In this document: positions 1-8,484 of the stretch, piece after piece
Layout: every line of letters starts with the position of its first letter
Position numbering within the stretch: position 1 is the first letter of the stretch
Assembly (NCBI RefSeq): GCF_009908285.1
Contig: NZ_JAAARM010000002.1
Location: forward strand, 305,232 to 369,231
Source of the DNA: Pseudomonas sp. Fl4BN1
GTDB lineage: Bacteria; Pseudomonadota; Gammaproteobacteria; Pseudomonadales; Pseudomonadaceae
DNA length: 64,000 nt
Reading direction: 5' to 3'
Position numbers and translations under genes: made by a program
The notes under the pieces: generated by a model
The model's input: the letters and a program-made list of their open reading frames with translations, nothing else
Database searches by the model: none
What the model was told of the DNA's origin: nothing

Positions 1-339
1 ACGAGTACTGGCCATGTATTCATGGATCTGCTTTTCAACCCGGGGATGAATCATCTCCACCGGGCGCCGATCATTGGGGCACGGCAAGCTCGGCGTGGTG
101 CCGAACAGACGGCAGATCAGCGGCCGCTCGTCATACACGGTGCAGCCGTTGGGCCCCAGGTGCACGCAGTTGAGCTCTTCCATGGCCGCGTCCTGCTCGG
201 CGGCGGTCTTGCGCGGCAGGCGCGACATTTCCTCCGGCGAGGTAGTGACCGGACCGCAGCAGTCGTGGCAACCAGGGACGCACTCGAAGGAGGGAATCTG
301 CTGGCGCAGGCTACGGACTTTCTGGCGGTTGCAGCTCAT
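1..339 (-). CDS. YkgJ-family cysteine cluster protein, 3' end cut by window edge
   Basis: The reading frame starts with ATG at 339-337 and stays open to base 1, so at least 113 residues are visible and the C-terminus lies outside the window. The N-terminal third carries a tight cysteine cluster (CVPGCHDCCGPV, about residues 20-31) followed by further cysteines (NCVHLG, GCTVYDERPLICRLF), the pattern of the YkgJ/UPF0153 family, thought to bind zinc or an iron-sulfur cluster. No specific reaction is established for the family. The short gap to the divergent oxidase gene leaves room for a shared promoter region. Recognition rests on the cysteine spacing and the PLICRLFG-type motif typical of the family. 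Confidence 0.8.
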   Translation of the reverse strand, partial: MSCNRQKVRSLRQQIPSFECVPGCHDCCGPVTTSPEEMSRLPRKTAAEQDAAMEELNCVHLGPNGCTVYDERPLICRLFGTTPSLPCPNDRRPVEMIHPRVEKQIHEYMASTR

Positions 340-488
340 GACAAAACTTACCGGGATCATGGATAGCCGTGGATTCTGCCTCAAATGCCCTGCAGCAGAC
401 AGGGCCGACCGTCCTGCGGTTGCCCCACCGGAAAGCCCCGGCTTATGCTCCGCCTATTTTTCCAGATGCCATGATCAGGACGCCTTCC

Positions 489-1802
489 ATGCCCGCCAGT
501 CTTCAGCAACCCATCTCCAGCGACCGGCACGCCGCATCTTACTACGCGGCCAGTAGCCTGCCGCAGCCTGACTATCCAGTGCTGGCTGGAGACCTGACAG
601 CGGATGTCTGCGTGGTTGGCGGCGGTTTCTCCGGGCTCAACACCGCACTGGAACTGGCCGAGCGCGGGCTCAGCGTGGTTCTGCTGGAAGCCCGCAAGAT
701 TGGCTGGGGCGCTAGCGGGCGCAACGGCGGGCAGTTGATTCGCGGGGTTGGTCACGGCCTCGATCAGTTCGCCAAGGTGATCGGCACCGATGGCGTGCGG
801 CAGATGAAACTCATGGGATTGGAGGCGGTAGAGATCGTTCGCCAGCGCATCGAGCGTTTCCAGATCCCCTGTGACCTGACCTGGGGTTACTGCGACCTGG
901 CCAACAAACCCGCTGACCTGGCAGGCTTTGCCGAAGACGCCGAGGAGTTGCGCGGCCTGGGCTACCGTCACCAGACCCGCTTGCTGCAAGCCGATGAGAT
1001 GCACACCGTGGTGGGTTCAAAACGCTACGTTGGCGGCCTGATCGACATGGGCTCCGGCCATTTGCACCCTCTGAACCTGGCGTTGGGCGAAGCCCAGGCG
1101 GCGCAACAGCTGGGTGTGCGCCTGTTCGAGCACTCGGCGGTGACGCGCATCGACTACGGGCCCGAGATCAAGGTCCACAGCGCCCGGGGCACGGTCCGGG
1201 CCAAGAGCCTGGTACTGGGTTGCAACGCCTACCTCAACGACCTCAACCCGCAACTGGGAGGCAAGGTTCTGCCGGCCGGCAGCTACATCATCGCCACCGA
1301 ACCGTTGAGCGCAGCCCAGGCCCATGACCTGCTGCCACAGAACATGGCGGTTTGTGACCAGCGCGTGGCCCTGGACTACTACCGACTCTCCGCCGACCGA
1401 CGCCTGCTGTTCGGCGGCGCGTGTCACTACTCAGGGCGTGATCCCAAGGACATTGCCGCCTATATGCGGCCGAAGATGCTGGAAGTGTTCCCGCAGTTGG
1501 CCGGGGTAAAGGTCGACTACCAATGGGGCGGCATGATCGGCATCGGCGCCAACCGCCTGCCGCAGATCGGCCGCCTCAAGGACCAACCCAATGTGTATTA
1601 CGCCCAGGCCTACTCCGGCCATGGATTGAATGCCACACACCTGGCCGGCAAGTTGCTGGGCGAGGCCATCAGCGGCCAACAAGGTGGCGGCTTCGACCTG
1701 TTCGCCAAAGTGCCGCACATCACCTTCCCTGGCGGCAAGCACCTGCGTTCCCCATTGCTGGCCCTGGGCATGCTCTGGCATCGCCTGAAAGAGCTGACCT
1801 GA
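489..1802 (+). CDS. FAD-dependent amine oxidoreductase (PuuB/OrdL-like, DAO family)
   Basis: A 437-residue flavoprotein of the D-amino-acid-oxidase/glycine-oxidase fold. The FAD dinucleotide-binding motif VGGGFSG lies at about residues 43-49, followed by the typical helix and ARKIGWGASGRNGGQ segment, and the C-terminus has the usual GYSGHGLNATHLAGK flavin-contact motif. Closest known relatives are gamma-glutamylputrescine oxidases (PuuB) and the PA5309-type oxidoreductase. The frame extends upstream to base 369, but the start at 489 (or ATG at 471) is preferred because the family begins shortly before the SYYAAS segment. KauB, a few genes on, acts on the aldehyde products of such oxidations, which supports a role in polyamine catabolism. 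Substrate is inferred only. Confidence 0.8.
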   Translation: MPASLQQPISSDRHAASYYAASSLPQPDYPVLAGDLTADVCVVGGGFSGLNTALELAERGLSVVLLEARKIGWGASGRNGGQLIRGVGHGLDQFAKVIGTDGVRQMKLMGLEAVEIVRQRIERFQIPCDLTWGYCDLANKPADLAGFAEDAEELRGLGYRHQTRLLQADEMHTVVGSKRYVGGLIDMGSGHLHPLNLALGEAQAAQQLGVRLFEHSAVTRIDYGPEIKVHSARGTVRAKSLVLGCNAYLNDLNPQLGGKVLPAGSYIIATEPLSAAQAHDLLPQNMAVCDQRVALDYYRLSADRRLLFGGACHYSGRDPKDIAAYMRPKMLEVFPQLAGVKVDYQWGGMIGIGANRLPQIGRLKDQPNVYYAQAYSGHGLNATHLAGKLLGEAISGQQGGGFDLFAKVPHITFPGGKHLRSPLLALGMLWHRLKELT

Positions 1803-1812
1803 TCCCTCGCTT

Positions 1813-1926
1813 GTAGCCACTGCCGCAGACGGTGATCGGCTCCGCAGGACCTTGCCTCAAGGGCTTGCCACCTTCGGAGCGGAGTAGCGCCCAAACGAAG
1901 CCCGAGCCTTCGCGGCAGCGATAGGT
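1813..1926. repeat. Imperfect inverted intergenic repeat, copy 1
   Basis: The gap between the oxidase and the DUF1127 gene is filled by an imperfect inverted element. Its right arm (1901-1924) differs at only about 3 of 24 positions from 24975-24998 in the second copy. The shared core is CCCGAGCCTTCG followed by GCAGCGA. It is unlike the GTAGGAGC-type REP seen near the T6SS genes. It probably forms a hairpin in mRNA of either convergent gene. Confidence 0.55.
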
Positions 1927-1953
1927 GCCCAGCACAGACGAGGCTGAAACAGG

Positions 1954-2199
1954 TCACAGCCGCCAGAAAGGCTTGAGGCCTTCGGCCCGTGCATCCTCAC
2001 GATTCAGGCCGACATCCCGCAGTTGCTCGGCGGTCAGGTCCAGCAACGCCTTGCGGGTACTCAGCCGATGCCAGTACAAGCCCCAGCGGCTCAGTCCGCA
2101 CGGCGCAGAACGCGGCAAGGCCGCCGCCCCTATCCGCTCCTGCCCCGCCTCCAGCTCCTGGCTGCGTAACGACAGACGTACATCGCTCAAGCCGTTCAT
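1954..2199 (-). CDS. DUF1127 domain-containing small protein
   Basis: An 81-residue protein whose C-terminal half (WHRLSTRKALLDLTAEQLRDVGL, about residues 42-64) is the DUF1127 signature: a short Arg-rich helix then a conserved LxDLxxxQLRDVGL block. DUF1127 proteins are small, basic and in some bacteria bind RNA or affect phosphate and stress responses; the role here is unknown. The ATG at 2199-2197 is chosen over an upstream start because GGAG sits eight bases before it. It is divergent from the MocR-type regulator at 2379, and pairing of a DUF1127 gene with such a regulator is common in Pseudomonas, so it is a plausible target of that regulator. Confidence 0.8.
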   Translation of the reverse strand: MNGLSDVRLSLRSQELEAGQERIGAAALPRSAPCGLSRWGLYWHRLSTRKALLDLTAEQLRDVGLNREDARAEGLKPFWRL

Positions 2200-2263
2200 C
2201 TCCACTGCTCCTGTTTGCCAAGGTTGCCATGAGCAAACATGATGCGTGGCCGGCAAAAACCAT

Positions 2264-2344
2264 TACAGACTCAATACACCTGTATTACCTCCATACAGAT
2301 TTGCCAAAAATGCCGCTGAATCCTGTATTTTGGCCCCATCTGTA
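2264..2344. promoter_or_regulatory. Cluster of five CTGTA/TACAG boxes, candidate MocR operator
   Basis: Between the divergent DUF1127 and MocR genes, the pentamer CTGTA occurs at 2280-2284, 2323-2327 and 2340-2344, and its complement TACAG at 2264-2268 and 2294-2298. MocR/GabR-type regulators bind repeated half-sites in such intergenic regions. The overlap with a likely promoter (-35 TTGCCA 2301-2306, -10 TGTATT 2324-2329) suggests autoregulation. Confidence 0.5.
2301..2329 (+). promoter_or_regulatory. Putative sigma-70 promoter of the MocR-type regulator
   Basis: TTGCCA at 2301-2306 and TGTATT at 2324-2329 are separated by exactly 17 bases, with the start codon 50 bases downstream. One CTGTA box overlaps the -10 element. 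Confidence 0.5.
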
Positions 2345-2378
2345 CCGGTCCTGATGAACACCACCTCGAGTCAATACC

Positions 2379-3803
2379 ATGACCCTCTATGTGAACCTCG
2401 CCGAACTCCTGGGCACCCGTATCGAACAAGGCTTCTACCGCCCGGGCGATCGATTGCCCTCGGTGCGCGCCCTGAGTGTCGAGCATGGGGTCAGCTTGAG
2501 CACTGTCCAGCAGGCTTATCGGCTGCTGGAAGACAACGGGCTGGCGATGCCCAAACCCAAGTCCGGATATTTCGTACCCGCCAACCGCGAGCTGCCTGCA
2601 CTGCCGGCGGTCGGTCGCCCGGCCCAGCGGCCGGTGGAGATCTCGCAGTGGGAGCAGGTGCTTGAGCTGATTCGCGCGATACCACGCAAGGACGTGGTAC
2701 AGCTGGGTCGCGGCATGCCGGACATCACCACGCCGACCATGAAGCCACTGTTGCGGGCCATGGCCCGACTCAGTCGACGCCAAGACATGCCCGGCCTGCA
2801 TTACGACAACATCTACGGCGTGCTGGAACTGCGCGAACAAGTGGCGCGGCTGATGCTGGATTCCGGCTGCCAGCTGGGAGCCAATGACCTGGTGATTACC
2901 ACCGGCTGCCACGAAGCCCTGTCCGCCAGCATTCGCGCCATCTGCGAGCCCGGGGACATCGTCGCCGTGGACTCGCCGAGCTTTCACGGCGCCATGCAGA
3001 CACTCAAGGGCCTGGGCATGAAAGCCCTGGAGATTCCCACCGACCCGGTCACCGGGATCAGCCTGGAAGCCCTGGAACTGGCCCTGGAACAATGGCCGAT
3101 CAAGGCCATACAGTTGACTCCCAACTGCAACAACCCCCTGGGCTACATCATGCCGGAGTCGCGCAAGCGGGCACTGCTGACCCTGGCCCAGCGCTTCGAC
3201 GTGGCGATCATCGAAGACGATGTGTATGGCGAGTTGGCCTATACCTACCCACGCCCACGGACCATCAAGTCCTTCGACGATGACGGCCGCGTGTTGCTGT
3301 GCAGCTCCTTCTCGAAAACCCTGGCCCCCGGCCTGCGTATCGGCTGGGTCGCTCCGGGCCGCTACCTGGAGCGGGTGCTGCACATGAAGTACATCAGCAC
3401 CGGCTCCACCGCCCCACAACCCCAGGTGGCCATCGCCGAGTTTCTGAAAGGCGGACACTTCGAGCCCCACCTGCGCAAGATGCGTACTCAATACCAGCGC
3501 AATCGCGACCTGATGCTCGACTGGGTCAGCCGCTACTTCCCCGCCGGCACCCGGGCCAGCCGCCCGCAAGGCAGTTTTATGCTGTGGATCGAACTCCCCG
3601 AGGAGTTTGACGCTCTGAAGCTCAACCGAGTGCTGCTGGAGCAAGGAGTGCAAATCGCCGTGGGCAGTATCTTTTCCGCCTCGGGCAAGTACCGTAATTG
3701 CCTGCGGATGAACTACGCTGCCAAACCAACCGCGCACATCGAAGACGCGGTACGCAAGGTCGGCGCTGCGGCTATCAGGCAGCTCAGCGAAACCCAGGAC
3801 TGA
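2379..3803 (+). CDS. MocR-family transcriptional regulator / PLP-dependent aminotransferase-like protein
   Basis: A 474-residue two-domain regulator. Residues 1-70 form a GntR-type winged helix (GDRLPSVRALSVEHGVSLST at 23-42; KPKSGYFV at 59-66). Residues about 95-470 are a fold-type I aminotransferase domain with the pyridoxal-phosphate lysine K313 in SSFSKTLAPGLRIGW, the NNPLG motif at 251-255 and the IIEDDVYGELAY aspartate motif. MocR proteins use the PLP domain as a sensor of amino compounds such as GABA, beta-alanine or PLP itself. The gene is divergent from a DUF1127 gene and has five CTGTA boxes in front of it. The effector is unknown; nearby kauB and the PuuB-like gene make an amine-derived ligand plausible. 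Confidence 0.88.
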   Translation: MTLYVNLAELLGTRIEQGFYRPGDRLPSVRALSVEHGVSLSTVQQAYRLLEDNGLAMPKPKSGYFVPANRELPALPAVGRPAQRPVEISQWEQVLELIRAIPRKDVVQLGRGMPDITTPTMKPLLRAMARLSRRQDMPGLHYDNIYGVLELREQVARLMLDSGCQLGANDLVITTGCHEALSASIRAICEPGDIVAVDSPSFHGAMQTLKGLGMKALEIPTDPVTGISLEALELALEQWPIKAIQLTPNCNNPLGYIMPESRKRALLTLAQRFDVAIIEDDVYGELAYTYPRPRTIKSFDDDGRVLLCSSFSKTLAPGLRIGWVAPGRYLERVLHMKYISTGSTAPQPQVAIAEFLKGGHFEPHLRKMRTQYQRNRDLMLDWVSRYFPAGTRASRPQGSFMLWIELPEEFDALKLNRVLLEQGVQIAVGSIFSASGKYRNCLRMNYAAKPTAHIEDAVRKVGAAAIRQLSETQD

Positions 3804-3871
3804 CACCCCGACCCGCCCCAGGAAGCCAGCCATCCCATGCCAACCCGTGCCCTGATGCGAGATGACCTGAC

Positions 3872-5440
3872 TTGAGGCGCATACAGGTGTTGACCTGGCT
3901 GGCACTCGTGAACCTCGGGCTCGGCGGCTGCGCCACCCTGGAGGTGCCGTACCAACCGAGCCAGGCATTGCCTGCCACCGAGTCCAGCTTCGCCCAGTCG
4001 ATCAGAGCCCAGGCCGCGCACTACCACGGACGCTCCGGATTTCGCCTGCTGCCCAACAGCACCGAGGCCTTCATGGCCCGCGCCGAGCTGATCCGCAACG
4101 CCCAGAGCAGCCTCGACCTGCAGTACTACATCGTCCACGACGGCATCAGCACCCGGATGCTGGTGGACGAGCTGCTCAAGGCCGCCGACCGTGGCGTGCG
4201 GGTGCGCATCCTGCTGGACGACACCACCAGCGATGGCCTGGACCAGATCATCGCCACCCTGGCCGCCCATCCGCAGATCCAGATCCGTCTGTTCAACCCC
4301 CTGCATCTGGGCCGCAGCACCGGCCTCACTCGAACCATGGGCCGCCTGTTCAACCTGTCGCAACAGCACCGGCGGATGCACAACAAACTGTGGCTGGCGG
4401 ACAACAGCGTGGCCATTGTCGGCGGGCGCAACCTCGGGGACGAATACTTCGACGCCCAGCCCGACTTGAACTTCACCGACATCGATATGTTCAGCGCAGG
4501 CCCGGTGGCCGAACAGCTGGGACACAGTTTCGACCAGTACTGGAACAGCGCCCTGAGCCGACCTGTCGCCGAGCTCCTGCCCCACGCCCCGTCAGTCAAG
4601 GACCTCAACAACACCCGCCAGCGCCTGGAAGAATCGCTGCAAGACAGCCGCCAGCAAAACCAGAACCTGTACCGCCAACTGATGACCTACCAGACCCAGC
4701 CACGCATGGACATCTGGCGCAAGGAGCTGATCTGGGCCTGGAATCAGGCCCTGTGGGACGCGCCAACCAAAGTCCTGGCCAAGGGCGACCCCGACCCGCA
4801 CCTGCTGCTGACCACTCAACTGGCACCGGAACTCGAAGGGGTCGGCAAGGAGCTGATCATGATCTCGGCCTACTTCGTCCCCGGCCAGCCAGGGCTGGTA
4901 TACCTCACCGGCCGCGCTGATGCCGGGGTCTCGGTCAGTCTCTTGACCAACTCCCTGGAAGCCACCGACGTGCCGGTGGTGCACGGCGGGTATGCGCCCT
5001 ACCGCAGGGCACTGCTGGAGCACGGCGTAAAGCTCTACGAACTGCGCCGACAACCCGGCGAACATGCAGGCAGTGGTTTCCGGCTATTCCACAGTGGATC
5101 CATGCCGGGCTCCGACTCCAGCCTGCACAGCAAGGCAATGATCTTCGACCGACAGAAAAGCTTTATCGGCTCGTTCAATTTCGATCCACGTTCGGTGCTG
5201 TGGAACACCGAAGTCGGCGTGCTGGTGGACAGCCCCGAGCTGGCGGAGCACGTTCGCGCGCTGGCCCTGCAGGGGATGGCGCCGTCCCTGAGCTACCAGG
5301 TTCAGCTGGAGCACGACAAGCTGGTCTGGGTCACCGAAGACCATGGCCAACTGCACACCCTGAGCCACGAGCCCGGAAGCTGGTGGCGGCGGGTCAATGC
5401 CTGGCTGAGTACCCGCATCGGCCTCGAACGCCTGCTCTGA
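3872..5440 (+). CDS. Phospholipase D-family lipoprotein (cardiolipin synthase-like)
   Basis: A 522-residue protein with two HKD motifs: HNKLWLAD (about residues 170-177) with GGRNLGDEYF, and HSKAMIFD (about 417-424) with GSFNFDPRS. Two such motifs form one phosphodiesterase/transphosphatidylase active site, so a phospholipid-modifying role is likely. The start is TTG at 3872: only this start supplies a basic N-terminus, a hydrophobic stretch and a lipobox LGGC with cysteine 20, giving an exported lipoprotein. No ATG lies in frame close enough to keep the signal. The gene follows the MocR regulator by 68 bases and could be cotranscribed with it. Similar Pseudomonas proteins are annotated as phospholipase D family or cardiolipin synthase C; which reaction applies is not clear from sequence. 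Confidence 0.85.
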   Translation: MRRIQVLTWLALVNLGLGGCATLEVPYQPSQALPATESSFAQSIRAQAAHYHGRSGFRLLPNSTEAFMARAELIRNAQSSLDLQYYIVHDGISTRMLVDELLKAADRGVRVRILLDDTTSDGLDQIIATLAAHPQIQIRLFNPLHLGRSTGLTRTMGRLFNLSQQHRRMHNKLWLADNSVAIVGGRNLGDEYFDAQPDLNFTDIDMFSAGPVAEQLGHSFDQYWNSALSRPVAELLPHAPSVKDLNNTRQRLEESLQDSRQQNQNLYRQLMTYQTQPRMDIWRKELIWAWNQALWDAPTKVLAKGDPDPHLLLTTQLAPELEGVGKELIMISAYFVPGQPGLVYLTGRADAGVSVSLLTNSLEATDVPVVHGGYAPYRRALLEHGVKLYELRRQPGEHAGSGFRLFHSGSMPGSDSSLHSKAMIFDRQKSFIGSFNFDPRSVLWNTEVGVLVDSPELAEHVRALALQGMAPSLSYQVQLEHDKLVWVTEDHGQLHTLSHEPGSWWRRVNAWLSTRIGLERLL

Positions 5441-5443
5441 TGG

Positions 5444-6592
5444 CTACAGGGGTTGTGCCTGGACGTTGCCGAAAGCGCCTTGACGCAGCAGCAGGATGAG
5501 CAAGCCAAAGGCCCCCGCTGCCACCAGCAGCAACATGGCGTGACCGCTGACCCATTGGCTGCCCGCTCCTGCCACCAGCGGCCCGATCAGGCAACCGATG
5601 CCCCAGAGTTGCGCCACATGGGCGTTGGCCCGCACCAGTGCATCGTCGCGATAACGTTCGCCGATCAGGATCAACGACAAGGTGAACAAACCGCCCGCGC
5701 TGGCGCCGAACAACACCCATAACGGCCATATCAGCTGGCTATCCAGCAGTAATGGAATGGCCAGGCTGGAGCACAACAGGATCACCGCACAGCCAGTAAA
5801 CAAACCGCGCCGGGACACTCGATCCGCCAAGGCGCCTATCGGCAATTGCAATAGGGCGTCGCCCACCACCACGGTGCTGACCATCGCCAGGGCAACGTCT
5901 TCAGTGAACCCTTGGCTCAGGCAATAGACCGGCAACAGTGTCAGGATCAGCGCCTCGAAGGTGGCGAACAGTGCCACCGCCCAGCCAATCGCCGGCAGTT
6001 CCTGGCAGAAACGCCAGAGGTCCATCAGGGTGACATTGCAGGACTCGGAGGTCGGTGCTCCGCTGCGGCCCAGCAGAAGCAGGGGCGACACCATCAACAA
6101 CGCCACCGACACCCAGAAACCATAATCCTGCTGGGTGCCCAGAACCCCCAGCAGCAACGGCCCGGCCAGCTGGCTCAAGGCATAACCACTGCCATACAGC
6201 GCCACCAACCGCCCTCGCCACTGCTCCACCACCAGCTGGTTGATCCAGCTTTCCCCCAGAATGAAGATGATGGTCAAGACCATACCCAACAGCAGGCGCA
6301 GCAGCAGCCACACCGGATAACTGGGCAACAGCGCCAGCAAACCGATGGAAATCGCACCCGCCCACAGGCCCAGGCGCATCAGGTTGGCCGTGCCGAAGCG
6401 CGCCGCCAGACGACTGGAGATCTTCGCCCCAAGCAATACGCCAATGGCCGGCATCGCCGCCACCACGCCAATCGCAAATGGCCCGTAACCCCAACTTTCC
6501 AGGCGAAAGGACACCAGGGGCATGGTCATGCCCAGGGCCAGGCCGACACTCAAGACCGCGGCCAAAACGGCGAAATAGGTCGCCCAACGCAT
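5444..6592 (-). CDS. MFS transporter (YcaD-like)
   Basis: A 382-residue integral membrane protein with about 12 hydrophobic segments. The start at 6592 is chosen because AGGAG lies seven bases upstream of this ATG; two in-frame upstream starts lack a ribosome site. Motifs include the loop 2-3 region (GAKISSRLAARFGTANLMRLG) and the internal-repeat loop GALADRVSRRGLFTG, both typical of the major facilitator superfamily. It resembles the YcaD subgroup of drug:proton antiporter-like transporters, whose substrates are mostly unknown. It converges on the phospholipase gene with only three bases between the stop codons, so the two share a termination region. Confidence 0.85.
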   Translation of the reverse strand: MRWATYFAVLAAVLSVGLALGMTMPLVSFRLESWGYGPFAIGVVAAMPAIGVLLGAKISSRLAARFGTANLMRLGLWAGAISIGLLALLPSYPVWLLLRLLLGMVLTIIFILGESWINQLVVEQWRGRLVALYGSGYALSQLAGPLLLGVLGTQQDYGFWVSVALLMVSPLLLLGRSGAPTSESCNVTLMDLWRFCQELPAIGWAVALFATFEALILTLLPVYCLSQGFTEDVALAMVSTVVVGDALLQLPIGALADRVSRRGLFTGCAVILLCSSLAIPLLLDSQLIWPLWVLFGASAGGLFTLSLILIGERYRDDALVRANAHVAQLWGIGCLIGPLVAGAGSQWVSGHAMLLLVAAGAFGLLILLLRQGAFGNVQAQPL

Positions 6593-6637
6593 TCCCACAC
6601 TCCTGCGGATCATTGTTTTGCAAGGCTCAGACAACAC

Positions 6638-6667
6638 AGCCGGACTCCCCTTGCGGAAAGTCCGGCT
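6638..6667. terminator. Stem-loop between kauB and the MFS gene
   Basis: A perfect 9-bp stem (AGCCGGACT / AGTCCGGCT, 6638-6646 and 6659-6667) with a 12-base loop lies downstream of kauB and upstream of the MFS start. No U-run follows, so it may be a pause site, stabiliser or factor-assisted terminator. Confidence 0.4.
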
Positions 6668-6752
6668 GCGCTGTGGATCAGTTGCCCACTGTAGATGCTG
6701 GCGTGCTGGCGAAGGCGCCCTTAGCGGCGCCACTCACCTCAAGCCCGAAGAC

Positions 6753-8246
6753 TCAGAGCTTGATCCAGGTCGCCTTCAACTCGGTGTACTTGTCGAACGC
6801 ATGCAGCGACTTGTCACGACCATTGCCCGACTGCTTGAAGCCGCCGAACGGCGCGGTCATGTCACCACCGTCGTACTGGTTGACCCAGACGCTGCCGGCA
6901 CGCAGGGCCTTGGCGGTCTTGTGGGCCTTGGAGATGTTCGAAGTCCACACTGCCGCGGCCAGACCATAGGGCGTGTCGTTGGCAATCTGGATCGCCTCTT
7001 CCACGCTGTCGAAGGCGATAACCGCGAGCACCGGGCCGAAAATCTCTTCCTGGGCGATCTTCATCGCATTGCTGACGCCGTCGAAAATCGTCGGCTCGAC
7101 GTAGGTACCGCCGGTTTCCTGCAGAGTACGCTTACCGCCGGCCACCAGCTTGGCGCCATCGGCATGCCCGGCTTCGATGTAGGACAGCACGGTGTTCATC
7201 TGCTGAGTGTCCACCAGGGCACCGACATTGGTGGCCGGATCCAGCGGATTGCCCGGCTTCCAGCCTTTCAGGGCCTCGATCACCAGCGGCAGGAATTTAT
7301 CCTTGATCGAACGCTCCACCAGCAGGCGGGAGCCAGCGGTACAGACTTCGCCCTGGTTGAAGGCGATGGCGCCGGCAGCGGATTCCGCGGCAGCCTGCAG
7401 GTCCGGGGCATCGGCGAACACAATGTTCGGGCTCTTGCCGCCGGCTTCCAGCCAGACGCGCTTCATGTTGGACTCACCGGAGTACACCAGCAGTTGCTTG
7501 GCGATCTTGGTCGAGCCGGTGAACACCAGGGTGTCCACGTCCATGTGCAGGGCCAGGGCCTTGCCCACGGTGTGGCCGTAGCCTGGCAGCACGTTGAATA
7601 CGCCGGCCGGGATCCCGGCCTCGACTGCCAGGGCTGCGATGCGGATCGCGGTCAGCGGGGATTTTTCCGACGGCTTGAGGATCACCGAGTTACCGGTAGA
7701 CAGCGCCGGGCCCAGCTTCCAGCAGGCCATCATCAGCGGGAAGTTCCACGGCACGATGGCGGCGACCACACCTACGGGTTCACGAGTCACCAGGCCCAGC
7801 TGATCATGGGGGGTGGCCGCGACTTCGTCGTAGATCTTGTCGATGGCCTCGCCGCTCCAGCTCAGGGCTTGCGCCGCGCCGGGAACGTCGATGTCCAGGG
7901 AATCACTGATGGGCTTGCCCATGTCCAGGGTTTCCAGGAGCGCAAGCTCCTGGGCGTGCTGTTTCAGCAGGCCGGCAAAACGAATCATGACGGACTTGCG
8001 CTTGGCTGGCGCCAGGCGCGACCAGACGCCGGAGTTGAAGGTGGCGCGAGCGATCTCCACAGCACGCTGGGCATCGGCGGCGTCACAGCTGGCGATAGTC
8101 GCCAGTACGCGGCCGTCTACCGGACTGATGCACTCAAAGGTGTCGTTGGAAACGGATGCGGTGTATTCACCGTTGATGTAGGCGCGGCCTTCGATTTTCA
8201 GGTCGCGGGCACGCTGTTCCCAGTCGGCACGAGTCAGGGTGGTCAT
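6753..8246 (-). CDS. kauB: NAD(P)-dependent aldehyde dehydrogenase KauB (4-guanidino/4-aminobutyraldehyde dehydrogenase)
   Basis: A 497-residue aldehyde dehydrogenase of full family length. The catalytic cysteine is C302 in FNQGEVCTAGSR, the general base is E267 in WLEAGGKSPN, and the cofactor loop FTGSTKIAK lies at 242-250; N168 in PWNFP completes the active site. The sequence is of the PuuC/KauB type that oxidises 4-aminobutyraldehyde or 4-guanidinobutyraldehyde from putrescine, agmatine or arginine breakdown. Position upstream of rpmG and the peptide-binding gene matches PA5312 (kauB) of P. aeruginosa. AGGAGG nine bases before the ATG supports the start. Unlike P. aeruginosa, no transaminase gene follows directly; a divergent cupin gene lies there instead. 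Confidence 0.88.
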   Translation of the reverse strand: MTTLTRADWEQRARDLKIEGRAYINGEYTASVSNDTFECISPVDGRVLATIASCDAADAQRAVEIARATFNSGVWSRLAPAKRKSVMIRFAGLLKQHAQELALLETLDMGKPISDSLDIDVPGAAQALSWSGEAIDKIYDEVAATPHDQLGLVTREPVGVVAAIVPWNFPLMMACWKLGPALSTGNSVILKPSEKSPLTAIRIAALAVEAGIPAGVFNVLPGYGHTVGKALALHMDVDTLVFTGSTKIAKQLLVYSGESNMKRVWLEAGGKSPNIVFADAPDLQAAAESAAGAIAFNQGEVCTAGSRLLVERSIKDKFLPLVIEALKGWKPGNPLDPATNVGALVDTQQMNTVLSYIEAGHADGAKLVAGGKRTLQETGGTYVEPTIFDGVSNAMKIAQEEIFGPVLAVIAFDSVEEAIQIANDTPYGLAAAVWTSNISKAHKTAKALRAGSVWVNQYDGGDMTAPFGGFKQSGNGRDKSLHAFDKYTELKATWIKL

Positions 8247-8411
8247 ACGAGTGTCCTCCTCTTATTTGAATACAAGCGCCATGCGAACGATGCTGGCACT
8301 CCTGAAGAATTCTGCCCGGCCAGCCTGTTATCGGCCAAAGGCACCCGCCACCCTAAACCAGCGACACCTGTACTTTCAATATATTTGACAAAGCAGGGGC
8401 AAACACCGTTG

Positions 8412-8435
8412 CTATGTGCATTTTAATAAACATAG
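8412..8435. promoter_or_regulatory. Inverted repeat in the kauB-cupin divergent region
   Basis: CTATGT (8412-8417) and ACATAG (8430-8435) form a dyad with a 12-base AT-rich spacer, about 50 bases upstream of the cupin start and 166 bases upstream of kauB. It could be an operator; no regulator is assigned. Confidence 0.3.
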
Positions 8436-8484
8436 ACTTTGGCCTTCACAGCCACTCGCGCCGCAATCACGGGGGAATACAAGA

